12,847 bases of DNA from Alphaproteobacteria bacterium (GTDB lineage Bacteria; Pseudomonadota; Alphaproteobacteria; Rhizobiales; Devosiaceae). Location: positions 1-12,847 of the forward strand of contig JAJRRJ010000030.1 of the NCBI GenBank assembly GCA_024279575.1, in the 5' to 3' direction. The first letter of the stretch is position 1; every line of letters starts with the position of its first letter. Positions 1 to 7,813 of the stretch are shown here, piece by piece. Both the position numbers and the translations under genes were made by a program. A model generated the notes under the pieces. That model was not told the DNA's origin. It saw nothing but the letters and a program-made list of their open reading frames with translations, and searched no databases.

Positions 1-123
1 ACCTTCATCCACGCCTATCATAACTCTGATACGTTCAGCTATCAGATTACGCGCTTTAACCAGCTTAATTAATAAATTTCAGGCCAGTGCGGCCCGGGTC
101 GCAAAGCAACGGAGACTAAATTT
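1..123. other. Upstream region before sucD, no gene recognised
   Basis: No convincing coding sequence lies here. The plus-strand frame open from base 1 stops at 70-72, and its residues do not resemble the C-terminus of SucC, the usual upstream neighbour. A perfect 7-bp inverted repeat with an 8-base loop lies at 25-31 and 40-46, but no T-run follows it. The sucD ribosome binding site GGAG is at 111-114, nine bases before the start codon. sucC may lie just outside the window, but that cannot be seen. Confidence 0.5.
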
Positions 124-1029
124 ATGTCCATTCTCGTCAACAAAGATACGAAGGTTCTGGTTCAGGGCCTGACCGGCAAAACCGCTACGTTTCATACCGA
201 ACAGGCATTGGCCTATTTTGGAACGAAAATGGTCGGGGGGACCCATCCCAAAAAGGGCGGGCAGACCTGGACCAGTTCGCTGGACCAGACAGAATTGCCA
301 ATCTTTTCTTCTGTTGCTGAGGGAAAAGAGGTCACCGGAGCAAATGCCAGTGTGATTTATGTGCCCCCTGCGGGGGCTGCGGCGGCAATCATTGAGGCTA
401 TTGATGCGGAGGTTGAATTTATCGTTGCGATCACCGAGGGTGTGCCTGTGCTGGATATGGTCAAGGTGAAGGCGCGGCTGGAGAAGTCCAACTCCCGACT
501 TCTGGGGCCAAATTGCCCGGGAATTTTAACACCTGAGGAATGCAAAATCGGCATTATGCCGGGGAATATTTTCCAAAAAGGTTCGGTGGGTATTGTTTCG
601 CGTTCGGGCACCCTTACCTATGAAGCAGTGTTTCAAACCACCAATGCGGGCCTGGGTCAGACCACCGCTATTGGCATAGGTGGCGACCCGGTAAAGGGAA
701 CCGAATTTATTGATGTACTTGAGTTGTTTTTAGCTGATGATGAGACAAAATCCATGGTGATGATCGGGGAAATTGGCGGATCAGCAGAAGAGGATGCGGC
801 ACAGTTCCTCATTGATGAGGCCAAACGGGGCCGCTCCAAGCCTGTTGCCGGTTTCATTGCCGGGCTGACTGCGCCTCCGGGGCGCACAATGGGACATGCC
901 GGAGCGGTGATTTCGGGGGGCAAAGGGGGCGCCGAGGACAAAATTGAAGCGATGGAGCGGGCCGGGATTGCGGTGTCGCGTTCGCCGGCGAAAATTGGCG
1001 AGGCGCTGGTGGAATTACTCAAAGGATAG
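124..1029 (+). CDS. sucD: Succinyl-CoA synthetase (ADP/GDP-forming), alpha subunit
   Basis: SucD is the CoA-binding, transiently phosphorylated subunit of the cytoplasmic SucCD enzyme. The enzyme interconverts succinyl-CoA and succinate with nucleotide phosphorylation in the TCA cycle. The 301-residue length is slightly above the E. coli protein (about 289). The N-terminal CoA-binding Rossmann domain shows GLTGKTATFH at residues 15-24 and PNCPGI at 129-134. The ligase domain carries the phosphohistidine loop GHAGAVISGGKG, in which His258 is the expected phosphorylated residue. The start is supported by GGAG nine bases upstream. The beta-subunit gene sucC, normally directly upstream, is not inside the window. 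The gene precedes sucA, as in many alphaproteobacterial mdh-sucCD-sucAB-lpd clusters, and probably shares expression with it, although the 199-base gap leaves room for a separate sucA promoter. Confidence 0.97.
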   Translation: MSILVNKDTKVLVQGLTGKTATFHTEQALAYFGTKMVGGTHPKKGGQTWTSSLDQTELPIFSSVAEGKEVTGANASVIYVPPAGAAAAIIEAIDAEVEFIVAITEGVPVLDMVKVKARLEKSNSRLLGPNCPGILTPEECKIGIMPGNIFQKGSVGIVSRSGTLTYEAVFQTTNAGLGQTTAIGIGGDPVKGTEFIDVLELFLADDETKSMVMIGEIGGSAEEDAAQFLIDEAKRGRSKPVAGFIAGLTAPPGRTMGHAGAVISGGKGGAEDKIEAMERAGIAVSRSPAKIGEALVELLKG

Positions 1030-1228
1030 GGCAATTTTGACTGCCTGAAAAATATGGTTGCAGCCCGAAACAGTCGGGACATAATTTGGCGTATTTCATT
1101 GTTAACAAATTACTAACTCAAGGCTGTAACAAGGGTTATACCAAAACGTGTATCAGGCAGGGTTTGTCTGGCAAAAATCCATCGGTTGAACAGGAAAGGC
1201 GGGCCCTTCCGCCCCGGGCGAAATAATC
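1030..1228 (+). promoter_or_regulatory. sucD-sucA intergenic leader with hairpins
   Basis: This 199-base gap is the longest inside the TCA cluster. It holds three inverted repeats. One is CCCGA/TCGGG at 1064-1068 and 1074-1078. The second is a 10-base palindrome, TTGTTAACAA, at 1099-1108. The third is GGCGG/CCGCC around a six-base loop at 1198-1202 and 1209-1213, close to the sucA start. No promoter close to consensus is evident. None of the hairpins is followed by a T-run, so none looks like a complete intrinsic terminator. A regulatory role is inferred from the spacing and structure only. Confidence 0.3.
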
Positions 1229-4219
1229 ATGACACGACAGGAAAAGAACGAGACGTTCTTGCTAACTTCATTTCTATATGGGGGGAATGCCTCCTATATG
1301 GACGATCTTTATGCGCGGTTTAAGGAAGATCCAAATGGGGTGGACCCAACCTGGGCTGAGTTTTTTGCTTCGCTTGGGGATGATGCGGGGGATGTGAAGT
1401 CCAACGCTGCCGGTGCGAGCTGGACCCGGGGAAACTGGCCTCAGGTTCCGCTTAATGAAACAGTGGCTGCCCTTGATGGGGACTGGGACCGGCTGGCGGA
1501 AAAGTCCGGCAAGGTTGTGATTGAAAAGGCCAAGGCGGCGGGGGAGGTCCCCAGCGTTGAAGAAGTAACCCGGGCCAGTCAGGATTCTATTCGCGCTATT
1601 ATGATGATCCGTGCGTTTCGTATGCGCGGACATTTGCATGCGGATCTGGACCCGCTCAAAATGCAGGAAAAGGCTGACGCTCCTGAACTGGACCCGCATT
1701 CTTATGGGTTTGAAGAAAAGGATTTTTCCCGTCCGATTTATATAGATTTCTATCTGGGGCTGGAATATGCCACGATTCCTCAAATGCTGGATATTCTTCA
1801 ACGCACCTATTGTTCGACAATGGGTGTGGAATTTATGCATATTTCGGATCCTGAATCCAAAGCCTGGATACAGGAGCGGATTGAGGGACCGGACAAGGAA
1901 ATTCACTTCACAGAAATGGGCAAAAAGGCCATTTTGAACAAGCTGGTTGAGTCCGAGGGTTTTGAGAAGTTTCTTGACGTCAAATATACGGGCACCAAGC
2001 GTTTTGGTCTGGATGGGGGGGAAAGCCTTATCCCGGCCATGGAACAGATTATCAAACATGGTGGCTCGCTTGGGGTGCGCGATATTGTTCTTGGTATGCC
2101 GCACAGGGGACGGCTTAATGTATTGACGCAGGTGATGGGGAAACCTCATCGCGCCTTGTTCCATGAATTTAAGGGTGGCGCCTATTACCCGGATGATGTT
2201 GAGGGTTCAGGCGATGTCAAATATCATCTTGGCGCATCGTCAGATCGTGAATTTGATGACAATAAAGTACACCTTTCGCTGACGGCAAATCCTTCGCATC
2301 TTGAAATTGTAAATCCGGTTGTGCTGGGTAAGGCGCGGGCCAAACAGGATCAGCATTCAACGGTGGATAGTCATTTTGTAATGGATACGACCCAGACCGA
2401 TCGGCAAGTTGTGTTGCCTCTTTTGCTCCATGGGGATGCAGCGTTTGCGGGCCAGGGCGTGGTGGCTGAATGTTTCGGGCTGTCGGGCCTGAAAGGACAT
2501 CGCACGGGTGGCTCTATTCACTTTGTGGTCAACAATCAGATCGGCTTTACCACTTCGCCGATTTATTCCCGATCTTCACCCTATCCTACCGATGTGGCAA
2601 AAATGATTGAAGCGCCGGTTTTCCATGTCAACGGGGATGACCCTGAAGCTGTGGTATTTGCGGCGAAAGTGGCAATCGAATATCGGCAAAAATTTGGTAA
2701 GCCGGTGGTGATCGACATGTTCTGTTATCGTCGGTTTGGGCACAATGAGGGGGATGAACCCTCCTTCACGCAACCTTTGATGTATAAGCGAATCAAGGCG
2801 CAAAAAACCACACTGGAAATATATGCGGCCAAACTTATCAAAGAGGGTGTGGTTTCCAAGGAAGAAGTGGACCAGATGAAGGCCGATTGGCGGGCTCATC
2901 TTGAAAGTGAATTTGCCGGGGGGCAGGATTACCGGCCCAATAAAGCAGATTGGCTGGATGGTTCGTGGAAGAAGTTGAAAGCTGCTCAGTTAGAGGGTGC
3001 GCGACGGGGCAATACCGGGGTTGAAATTGACCGCCTGAAAGCCATCGGTAAAGTGTTGACCACAATACCGGAAAAATTTGATGCGCACCGGACAATTCAA
3101 CGGTTTATGAAAAATCGGGCCGCTGCCATTGATAGCGGTCAGGGGATTGACTGGGCAACCGGGGAAGCTTTGGCCTTTGGCTCTCTGGTGGCCGATGGCT
3201 CGCCGGTTCGTTTGAGCGGGCAGGATTGTGAGCGGGGTACATTTTCTCAACGCCATTCAGTTCTGAATAATCAAAGTGATGCCAGCACCTATACGCCGCT
3301 GAACCATATTTCTGAAGGGCAGGGGCGCTATGAGGTTATAAATTCCATGCTCTCTGAAGAGGCTGTGCTCGGGTTTGAATATGGCTATTCGCTGGTTGAG
3401 CCAAACACGCTTACTCTTTGGGAGGGGCAGTTTGGGGATTTTGTCAACGGCGCGCAGGTGGTGATTGATCAGTTTATTTCTTCAGGAGAACAAAAATGGT
3501 TCCGCATGAGTGGTCTGGTTTGGTTGCTTCCTCATGGGTATGAGGGGCAGGGACCAGAACATTCCTCCGCCAGACTTGAGAGGTTTTTGCAGCTGTGTGC
3601 TGAAGATAATATGCAGGTGGCAAACTGCACGACACCGGCGAACTATTTCCATATTCTTCGCCGGCAGTTGCGACGGGAATTCAGAAAGCCGTTGATTTTG
3701 ATGACGCCAAAATCACTGTTGCGCCATAAAAAAGCTGTTTCAGGACTTGATGAACTGGGTCTGGATTCGTGTTTTCATCGTCTGTTGTGGGATGATGCCG
3801 AAGCGCCTGGTGTACCCAAAACCTCTATCAAGCTGGCAGCGGATGAAAAAATCAGACGCGTGATTTTGTGTACCGGTAAGGTCTATTATGATCTGCTGGA
3901 GGACCGGGAAAAACGCGGGATAAATGATGTGTACCTGATGCGGTTGGAGCAACTTTATCCGTTCCCGGCAAAGGCGCTGCATGCGGAACTTTCCCGCTTC
4001 CCAAATGCTCAGATTTTCTGGTGTCAGGAAGAACCGAAAAACATGGGTGCCTGGGCTTTTATTCAGCCCTATGTTGAGTGGGTTCTGGCGCAGCTGGGCC
4101 GAAATGGCGAGCGTCCCAATTATGTGGGCCGCGCCTCCGCCGCATCAACGGCCACCGGCATGATGAGCAAACATTTATATGAATTGAACGCCTTTCTGGA
4201 TGAGGCATTTGCGGAGTAA
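1229..4219 (+). CDS. sucA: 2-oxoglutarate dehydrogenase E1 component
   Basis: SucA is the thiamine-diphosphate E1 subunit of the 2-oxoglutarate dehydrogenase complex. It decarboxylates 2-oxoglutarate and transfers the succinyl group to the lipoyl arm of E2. The length, 996 residues, is normal. The N-terminus (TSFLYGGNASYMDDLYARF, 13-31) is the conserved E1o entry segment and supports this start. Visible motifs include PHRGRLNVL (291-299), GDAAFAGQGVV (402-412), IHFVVNNQIGFTTSP (430-444), FGHNEGDEPSFTQP (503-516) and, in the transketolase pyrimidine-binding part, LPHGYEGQGPEHSSARLERF (767-786). The C-terminal domain keeps EEPKNMGAW. No strong ribosome binding site is adjacent to the ATG. AGGAAAGG lies about 29 bases upstream, separated from the start by a GC-rich hairpin. 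sucB follows after 39 bases, consistent with co-transcription. Confidence 0.98.
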   Translation: MTRQEKNETFLLTSFLYGGNASYMDDLYARFKEDPNGVDPTWAEFFASLGDDAGDVKSNAAGASWTRGNWPQVPLNETVAALDGDWDRLAEKSGKVVIEKAKAAGEVPSVEEVTRASQDSIRAIMMIRAFRMRGHLHADLDPLKMQEKADAPELDPHSYGFEEKDFSRPIYIDFYLGLEYATIPQMLDILQRTYCSTMGVEFMHISDPESKAWIQERIEGPDKEIHFTEMGKKAILNKLVESEGFEKFLDVKYTGTKRFGLDGGESLIPAMEQIIKHGGSLGVRDIVLGMPHRGRLNVLTQVMGKPHRALFHEFKGGAYYPDDVEGSGDVKYHLGASSDREFDDNKVHLSLTANPSHLEIVNPVVLGKARAKQDQHSTVDSHFVMDTTQTDRQVVLPLLLHGDAAFAGQGVVAECFGLSGLKGHRTGGSIHFVVNNQIGFTTSPIYSRSSPYPTDVAKMIEAPVFHVNGDDPEAVVFAAKVAIEYRQKFGKPVVIDMFCYRRFGHNEGDEPSFTQPLMYKRIKAQKTTLEIYAAKLIKEGVVSKEEVDQMKADWRAHLESEFAGGQDYRPNKADWLDGSWKKLKAAQLEGARRGNTGVEIDRLKAIGKVLTTIPEKFDAHRTIQRFMKNRAAAIDSGQGIDWATGEALAFGSLVADGSPVRLSGQDCERGTFSQRHSVLNNQSDASTYTPLNHISEGQGRYEVINSMLSEEAVLGFEYGYSLVEPNTLTLWEGQFGDFVNGAQVVIDQFISSGEQKWFRMSGLVWLLPHGYEGQGPEHSSARLERFLQLCAEDNMQVANCTTPANYFHILRRQLRREFRKPLILMTPKSLLRHKKAVSGLDELGLDSCFHRLLWDDAEAPGVPKTSIKLAADEKIRRVILCTGKVYYDLLEDREKRGINDVYLMRLEQLYPFPAKALHAELSRFPNAQIFWCQEEPKNMGAWAFIQPYVEWVLAQLGRNGERPNYVGRASAASTATGMMSKHLYELNAFLDEAFAE

Positions 4220-4245
4220 TTTCGCACCCTGTTGGAAACAAAATT

Positions 4246-4250
4246 AAGGA
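4246..4250 (+). promoter_or_regulatory. Ribosome binding site fixing the sucB start
   Basis: AAGGA lies eight bases before the ATG at 4259. This supports 4259 over the in-frame upstream ATG at 4232, which would add nine residues ahead of the conserved lipoyl-domain start. Confidence 0.75.
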
Positions 4251-4258
4251 CCAAAATC

Positions 4259-5497
4259 ATGTCCACTGAAATTAAAGTCCCCACACTTGGCGAAAGCGTG
4301 AGCGAGGCCACCATTGGCCAATGGTTCAAAAAAGTTGGTGATGCGGTAAGCGTTGATGAACCGCTGGTTGAGCTTGAAACTGATAAAGTGGCGGTGGAGG
4401 TTCCCTCGCCGGTTTCAGGGGTGTTGGAAAAAATTGTCGCCGCTGAAGGGGACAATGTAGAAGTGGATGCGCTGATTGCGATCGTTGCTGAGGGGGCAAG
4501 TGCTGCGGTTGCGCCAGCCAGGGAAGAAAAACCGGCAGCAGCAGCTGTTGCAGCACCCGCGCCAAAATCAACTTCATCAAGTGAGGTTCCTGCCAGCCCC
4601 GCAGCGCAAAAGCTGATGGCGGAACAAAATATCAGTGCTGATCAGGTCACTGGCTCGGGCAAACACGGGCAGGTGGTAAAAGAGGATGTGGTTGCAGTTG
4701 TGGCCAAATCTGAGACTGTAAGTACGCCGGCGACGCCACTTGCTGCGCCTGTTAAAAAGCCAGCTGTCAGCAGAGCGCCGACCCTTGAGGCTGATGCACC
4801 GCGCGAGGAGCGGGGGCGTATGACCCGTTTGCGCCAGACCATTGCCACACGGCTCAAAGATGCGCAAAACTCAGCGGCCATGCTGACCACATTTAATGAG
4901 GTGGATATGGGTCCGGTGATGGACCTGCGCAAAAGTTACAAGGAATTGTTTGAGAAAAAGCATGGGGTAAAACTGGGTTTTATGGGGTTTTTCTGCAAGG
5001 CAGTAACCCATGCGCTCAAGGATATCCCATCCGTCAATGCGGAAATTGACGGCACGGATATTATTTACAAAAATTATGCCCACTTAGGGGTTGCGGTTGG
5101 TACGGAAAAGGGTCTGGTCGTGCCTGTTGTGCGCGACGCGGATCAGATGTCGATTGCTGAAATCGAACAGGATATTGGCAGGCTTGGCCGGGCGGCGCGC
5201 GATGGAAAGCTCTCCATGGCAGATATGCAGGGGGGGAGTTTTACTCTCTCCAATGGCGGGGTTTATGGCTCGTTGATGTCCACACCAATTTTGAATGCAC
5301 CTCAATCGGGCATATTGGGCATGCATAAAATTCAACAGCGCCCGGTGGCAATCGATGGACAAGTGGTAATTCGGCCCATGATGTACCTGGCCCTTTCCTA
5401 CGATCACCGGATTGTTGATGGTAAGGAAGCGGTGACATTTCTGGTGCGGGTAAAAGAAAGCCTTGAGGATCCGCAGCGGCTGGTTTTGGATATTTAG
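4259..5497 (+). CDS. sucB: Dihydrolipoyllysine-residue succinyltransferase (2-oxoglutarate dehydrogenase E2)
   Basis: SucB is the E2 core of the 2-oxoglutarate dehydrogenase complex. It takes the succinyl group from E1 on a lipoyl-lysine and passes it to CoA. From the chosen start it has 412 residues. A single lipoyl domain occupies about 1-76, with the modified lysine expected at Lys43 in ELETDKVAVEVPSP. An Ala/Pro-rich linker follows (about 78-108). The peripheral-subunit-binding domain is at about 111-147 (PASPAAQKLMAEQ and the GSGKHGQVVKEDV stretch). A second linker leads to the catalytic domain from about 185. The acyltransferase signature SYDHRIVDGKEAV (380-392) supplies His383 and Asp387. 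The N-terminus STEIKVPTLGESVSEATIG is typical for this family. The gene lies 39 bases after sucA. Confidence 0.98.
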   Translation: MSTEIKVPTLGESVSEATIGQWFKKVGDAVSVDEPLVELETDKVAVEVPSPVSGVLEKIVAAEGDNVEVDALIAIVAEGASAAVAPAREEKPAAAAVAAPAPKSTSSSEVPASPAAQKLMAEQNISADQVTGSGKHGQVVKEDVVAVVAKSETVSTPATPLAAPVKKPAVSRAPTLEADAPREERGRMTRLRQTIATRLKDAQNSAAMLTTFNEVDMGPVMDLRKSYKELFEKKHGVKLGFMGFFCKAVTHALKDIPSVNAEIDGTDIIYKNYAHLGVAVGTEKGLVVPVVRDADQMSIAEIEQDIGRLGRAARDGKLSMADMQGGSFTLSNGGVYGSLMSTPILNAPQSGILGMHKIQQRPVAIDGQVVIRPMMYLALSYDHRIVDGKEAVTFLVRVKESLEDPQRLVLDI

Positions 5498-5531
5498 AAA
5501 GCTGAAAACACTGAATTAGGATAATCTACCT

Positions 5532-5633
5532 ATGTCGATTGAGTTTTTCATAACTGCTATGATTGTGGTGATTATTCCTGGAACCGGGGTGGTTTATACC
5601 ATTGCCACCGGGCTGGCGCTGGCTGAGCGCTAG
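5532..5633 (+). pseudogene. N-terminal remnant of a LysE/RhtB-type exporter gene (33 codons)
   Basis: This short reading frame begins with ATG, has AGGA ten bases upstream, and encodes 33 residues ending in TAG. It reads as one hydrophobic helix with the motif IIPGTGVVYTIATGLALAER. From family knowledge, this matches the first membrane segment of LysE-family translocators of the 'PGTGVxYT' kind, which differs from the 'SPGPDF' kind encoded by the next gene. No remaining part of such a protein follows. The intact exporter starts 18 bases after the stop, in the same reading frame. The simplest reading is a former tandem LysE gene that lost everything after its first helix. It might still be translated as a leader peptide coupled to the downstream exporter. 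It is too short for certainty. Confidence 0.6.
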
Positions 5634-5651
5634 GGGCGAGGGAAGGTTTTT

Positions 5652-6287
5652 ATGGAATTCCCATGGATTGAGTTCTTCACTATTGTTGGTGCCTTTGGCA
5701 TTGGGGCGATTTCACCGGGCCCTGATTTTGCCATGGTGCTGCGCCAATCCATTGCCTATGGGCGCGGGGCGGCGATCTTTACCAGCGCCGGCATTGCTTT
5801 GGCTATCCTGGTGCATGGCACCTATACGCTTCTTGGGCTGGGTTTGATAATTTCGCAGTCAATTATTTTGTTTTCTGCATTAAAATATGTCGGGGCGGCC
5901 TATCTGATCTGGCTGGGATATAAGGCAATCAGTGCCCCCCCTCCCATAGCGCCCACTGATCTGGATCAGTTAAAGGATCAGGAAATGGGTGCAAGACAAG
6001 CCTTTGGCATCGGGTTTTTAACCAACTTGCTTAATCCGAAGGCCGCATTGTTTTTTCTTGCTTTGTTCAGCACGCTGGTAAGTGCTGAAACGGCGCTGAT
6101 TTTTAAGGCGTCTTATTTCGTTGCCATGGCGGTGTTGCTGTTTATCTGGTTCGCACTGGTATCTTTATTTTTTACGACCCCTAAAGTGCGCAAGATTTTT
6201 TATCGCATGGGGGTCTGGTTTAACCGGGCGACGGGAGGGGCGCTGATTTTGCTGGCGTTAAAACTTGCAGTGGCACAAAAGGAATAG
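5652..6287 (+). CDS. LysE/RhtB family amino-acid exporter
   Basis: This is a 211-residue inner-membrane protein of the LysE/RhtB translocator family, whose members export amino acids such as lysine, threonine, homoserine or their analogues; the substrate here is unknown. The family signature is in the first helix and following loop: GAISPGPDFAMVLRQS at about 18-33. A second typical segment is NLLNPKAALFFLALFS (125-140). About six hydrophobic segments are visible (roughly 7-27, 41-66, 70-90, 116-140, 150-173 and 190-208). A polar loop at about 97-115 separates the halves. GGAAGG at 5641-5646 gives a good ribosome binding site five bases from the ATG. The gene is embedded between sucB and lpdA and is probably co-transcribed with them. 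A remnant of a second LysE-type gene lies directly upstream in the same frame. Confidence 0.9.
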   Translation: MEFPWIEFFTIVGAFGIGAISPGPDFAMVLRQSIAYGRGAAIFTSAGIALAILVHGTYTLLGLGLIISQSIILFSALKYVGAAYLIWLGYKAISAPPPIAPTDLDQLKDQEMGARQAFGIGFLTNLLNPKAALFFLALFSTLVSAETALIFKASYFVAMAVLLFIWFALVSLFFTTPKVRKIFYRMGVWFNRATGGALILLALKLAVAQKE

Positions 6288-6325
6288 GCGTCAGGTTCAC
6301 TGGCGCAATCAAGGGGCATTTAGAT

Positions 6326-7732
6326 ATGACAAATCAATTTGACGTAACAATTATTGGAACTGGCCCGGGGGGGTATGTGTGTGCAATTCGAGCGGCACAA
6401 CTGGGCCTTAAGGTTGCTGTTGTTGAAAAATGGGCAACCCATGGGGGAACCTGTCTCAATATTGGCTGTATTCCTTCAAAAGCTTTGTTGCATGCCAGTG
6501 AAACGTTTGCTGAGGCGCATCATGGTTTTGGTGCCCTGGGTATAGATATTGATGGTCCCCGGTTGAATCTGCCCCAGATGATGACCCATAAGGATAAGGT
6601 GGTGGACGGCAATACAACCGGGATAGACTATCTTTTCAAGAAAAATAAAATCACGGTTTACCGGGGAATTGGCTCGATCGGTTCGGCCAATAATGTGCTT
6701 GTAACACCGGATAAAGGAGAGGCGCGCAGTATTGCCACCAAATCTATTATTATTGCCTCAGGCTCGGTTAGTGCGAATCTGCCGGGTATTGAAATTGATG
6801 AAAAACAGGTGGTGACGTCCACCGGCGCACTGACTTTGAGTGAGGTGCCAAAGCATATGATTGTTGTGGGTGCCGGGGTAATCGGGCTTGAACTTGGCTC
6901 GGTCTGGCAGCGGCTGGGGGCCAAAGTCACGGTGGTTGAATTTTTAGATGGTATTTTGCCGGGCATGGATACTGAAGTATCCAAGCAGTTTAAGCGTATG
7001 CTTTCTAAACAGGGCTTTGACTTCAAACTGGGCCATAAGGTTACGGGTATTGAAAAATCCGACAAGGGCCTCAAGGTGAGCATTGAACCCTCAAAGGGTG
7101 GTGATACCAACGTGTTGGAAGCGGATATTGCGCTTGTGGCCATTGGCCGGGTGCCTTTCACCTCGGGGCTGGGGCTGGAATTGGTCGGCATCGAGCTGGA
7201 TGAGCGCGGACGGATTAAAACCGATGGGCATTATCAAACCAATATCAAAGGCATTTATGCTATTGGCGATGTGATTGAGGGACCAATGCTGGCGCATAAG
7301 GCCGAAGATGAAGGGGTTGCGATCGCTGAAATTCTTGCGGGTCAGGCGGGCCATGTGAATTATGATGTAATTCCGGGGGTGGTTTATACCTCCCCGGAGG
7401 TGGCCTCGGTGGGTAAGAGCGAAGATGAATTAAAAGCTGAGGGCGTCGACTATAAGGTGGGTAAGTTTCCGTTTTCAGCCAATGGGCGCGCCAAGGCAAT
7501 GTTGGCACCGCAGGGTTTTGTAAAAATTCTGGCCGATGCCAAAACGGATCGGGTTCTTGGGGGGCATATTCTTGGCAAGGGTGCCGGGGAAATGATCCAT
7601 GAAATAGCTGTGCTGATGGAATTTTCCGGGTCAGCGGAGGACCTTGCGCGGACCTGTCATGCTCATCCCACTATGTCTGAAGCTGTGCGTGAAGCGGCGA
7701 TGGCGTGTGGGGATGGTGCCATACACATGTAG
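6326..7732 (+). CDS. lpdA: Dihydrolipoyl dehydrogenase (E3)
   Basis: E3 reoxidises the dihydrolipoyl arm of E2 with FAD and NAD+, closing the 2-oxoglutarate dehydrogenase cycle. It may also serve other 2-oxoacid complexes. The length of 468 residues is standard. The FAD-binding motif GTGPGGYVCAIRAAQLG is at 11-27. The redox disulfide is Cys43/Cys48 in GGTCLNIGCIPSKALL. The NAD-binding Rossmann motif VGAGVIGLELGSVWQRLG is at 181-198. The second FAD contact, YAIGDV, is at 311-316. The C-terminal dimerisation domain carries the catalytic pair His447/Glu452 in HAHPTMSEA. AAGGGG at 6311-6316, nine bases before the ATG, supports the start. It follows the LysE gene by 38 bases. The copy next to sucAB is the one expected to serve the 2-oxoglutarate complex. 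The gene ends just before a strong terminator. Confidence 0.97.
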   Translation: MTNQFDVTIIGTGPGGYVCAIRAAQLGLKVAVVEKWATHGGTCLNIGCIPSKALLHASETFAEAHHGFGALGIDIDGPRLNLPQMMTHKDKVVDGNTTGIDYLFKKNKITVYRGIGSIGSANNVLVTPDKGEARSIATKSIIIASGSVSANLPGIEIDEKQVVTSTGALTLSEVPKHMIVVGAGVIGLELGSVWQRLGAKVTVVEFLDGILPGMDTEVSKQFKRMLSKQGFDFKLGHKVTGIEKSDKGLKVSIEPSKGGDTNVLEADIALVAIGRVPFTSGLGLELVGIELDERGRIKTDGHYQTNIKGIYAIGDVIEGPMLAHKAEDEGVAIAEILAGQAGHVNYDVIPGVVYTSPEVASVGKSEDELKAEGVDYKVGKFPFSANGRAKAMLAPQGFVKILADAKTDRVLGGHILGKGAGEMIHEIAVLMEFSGSAEDLARTCHAHPTMSEAVREAAMACGDGAIHM

Positions 7733-7757
7733 TGTTTGCTGCCTATTTGCAGATAAT

Positions 7758-7793
7758 AAAAGGCCGGTTGCAGATTTCTGTAACCGGCCTTTT
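7758..7793. terminator. Bidirectional intrinsic terminator between lpdA and the repeat-protein gene
   Basis: A perfect 12-bp stem pairs 7758-7769 (AAAAGGCCGGTT) with 7782-7793 (AACCGGCCTTTT). Four more pairs inside it (one G-U, then C-G, A-T and G-C) leave a loop of about four bases. On the plus strand the stem ends in a T-run, which fits termination after lpdA. On the minus strand the complement also ends in a T-run, which fits termination of the convergent gene whose stop codon is at 7814. Confidence 0.92.
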
Positions 7794-7813
7794 TGTATTT
7801 TGTTGTCACAAAA

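Noticed and set aside
1..72. Open plus-strand frame at the window start as the C-terminus of sucC
   Set aside because: Its 23 residues do not resemble the SucC C-terminus, and no other support is visible.
1274..2164. A 296-codon open frame antisense to sucA
   Set aside because: It lies wholly inside a confidently identified E1 gene, has no recognisable domain, and is best explained by codon bias of sucA.
5532..6287. Stop-codon readthrough joining the 33-codon fragment to the LysE exporter in one protein
   Set aside because: The exporter has its own ribosome binding site and a complete family-like N-terminus, so a fusion would add an extra helix not typical of the family.
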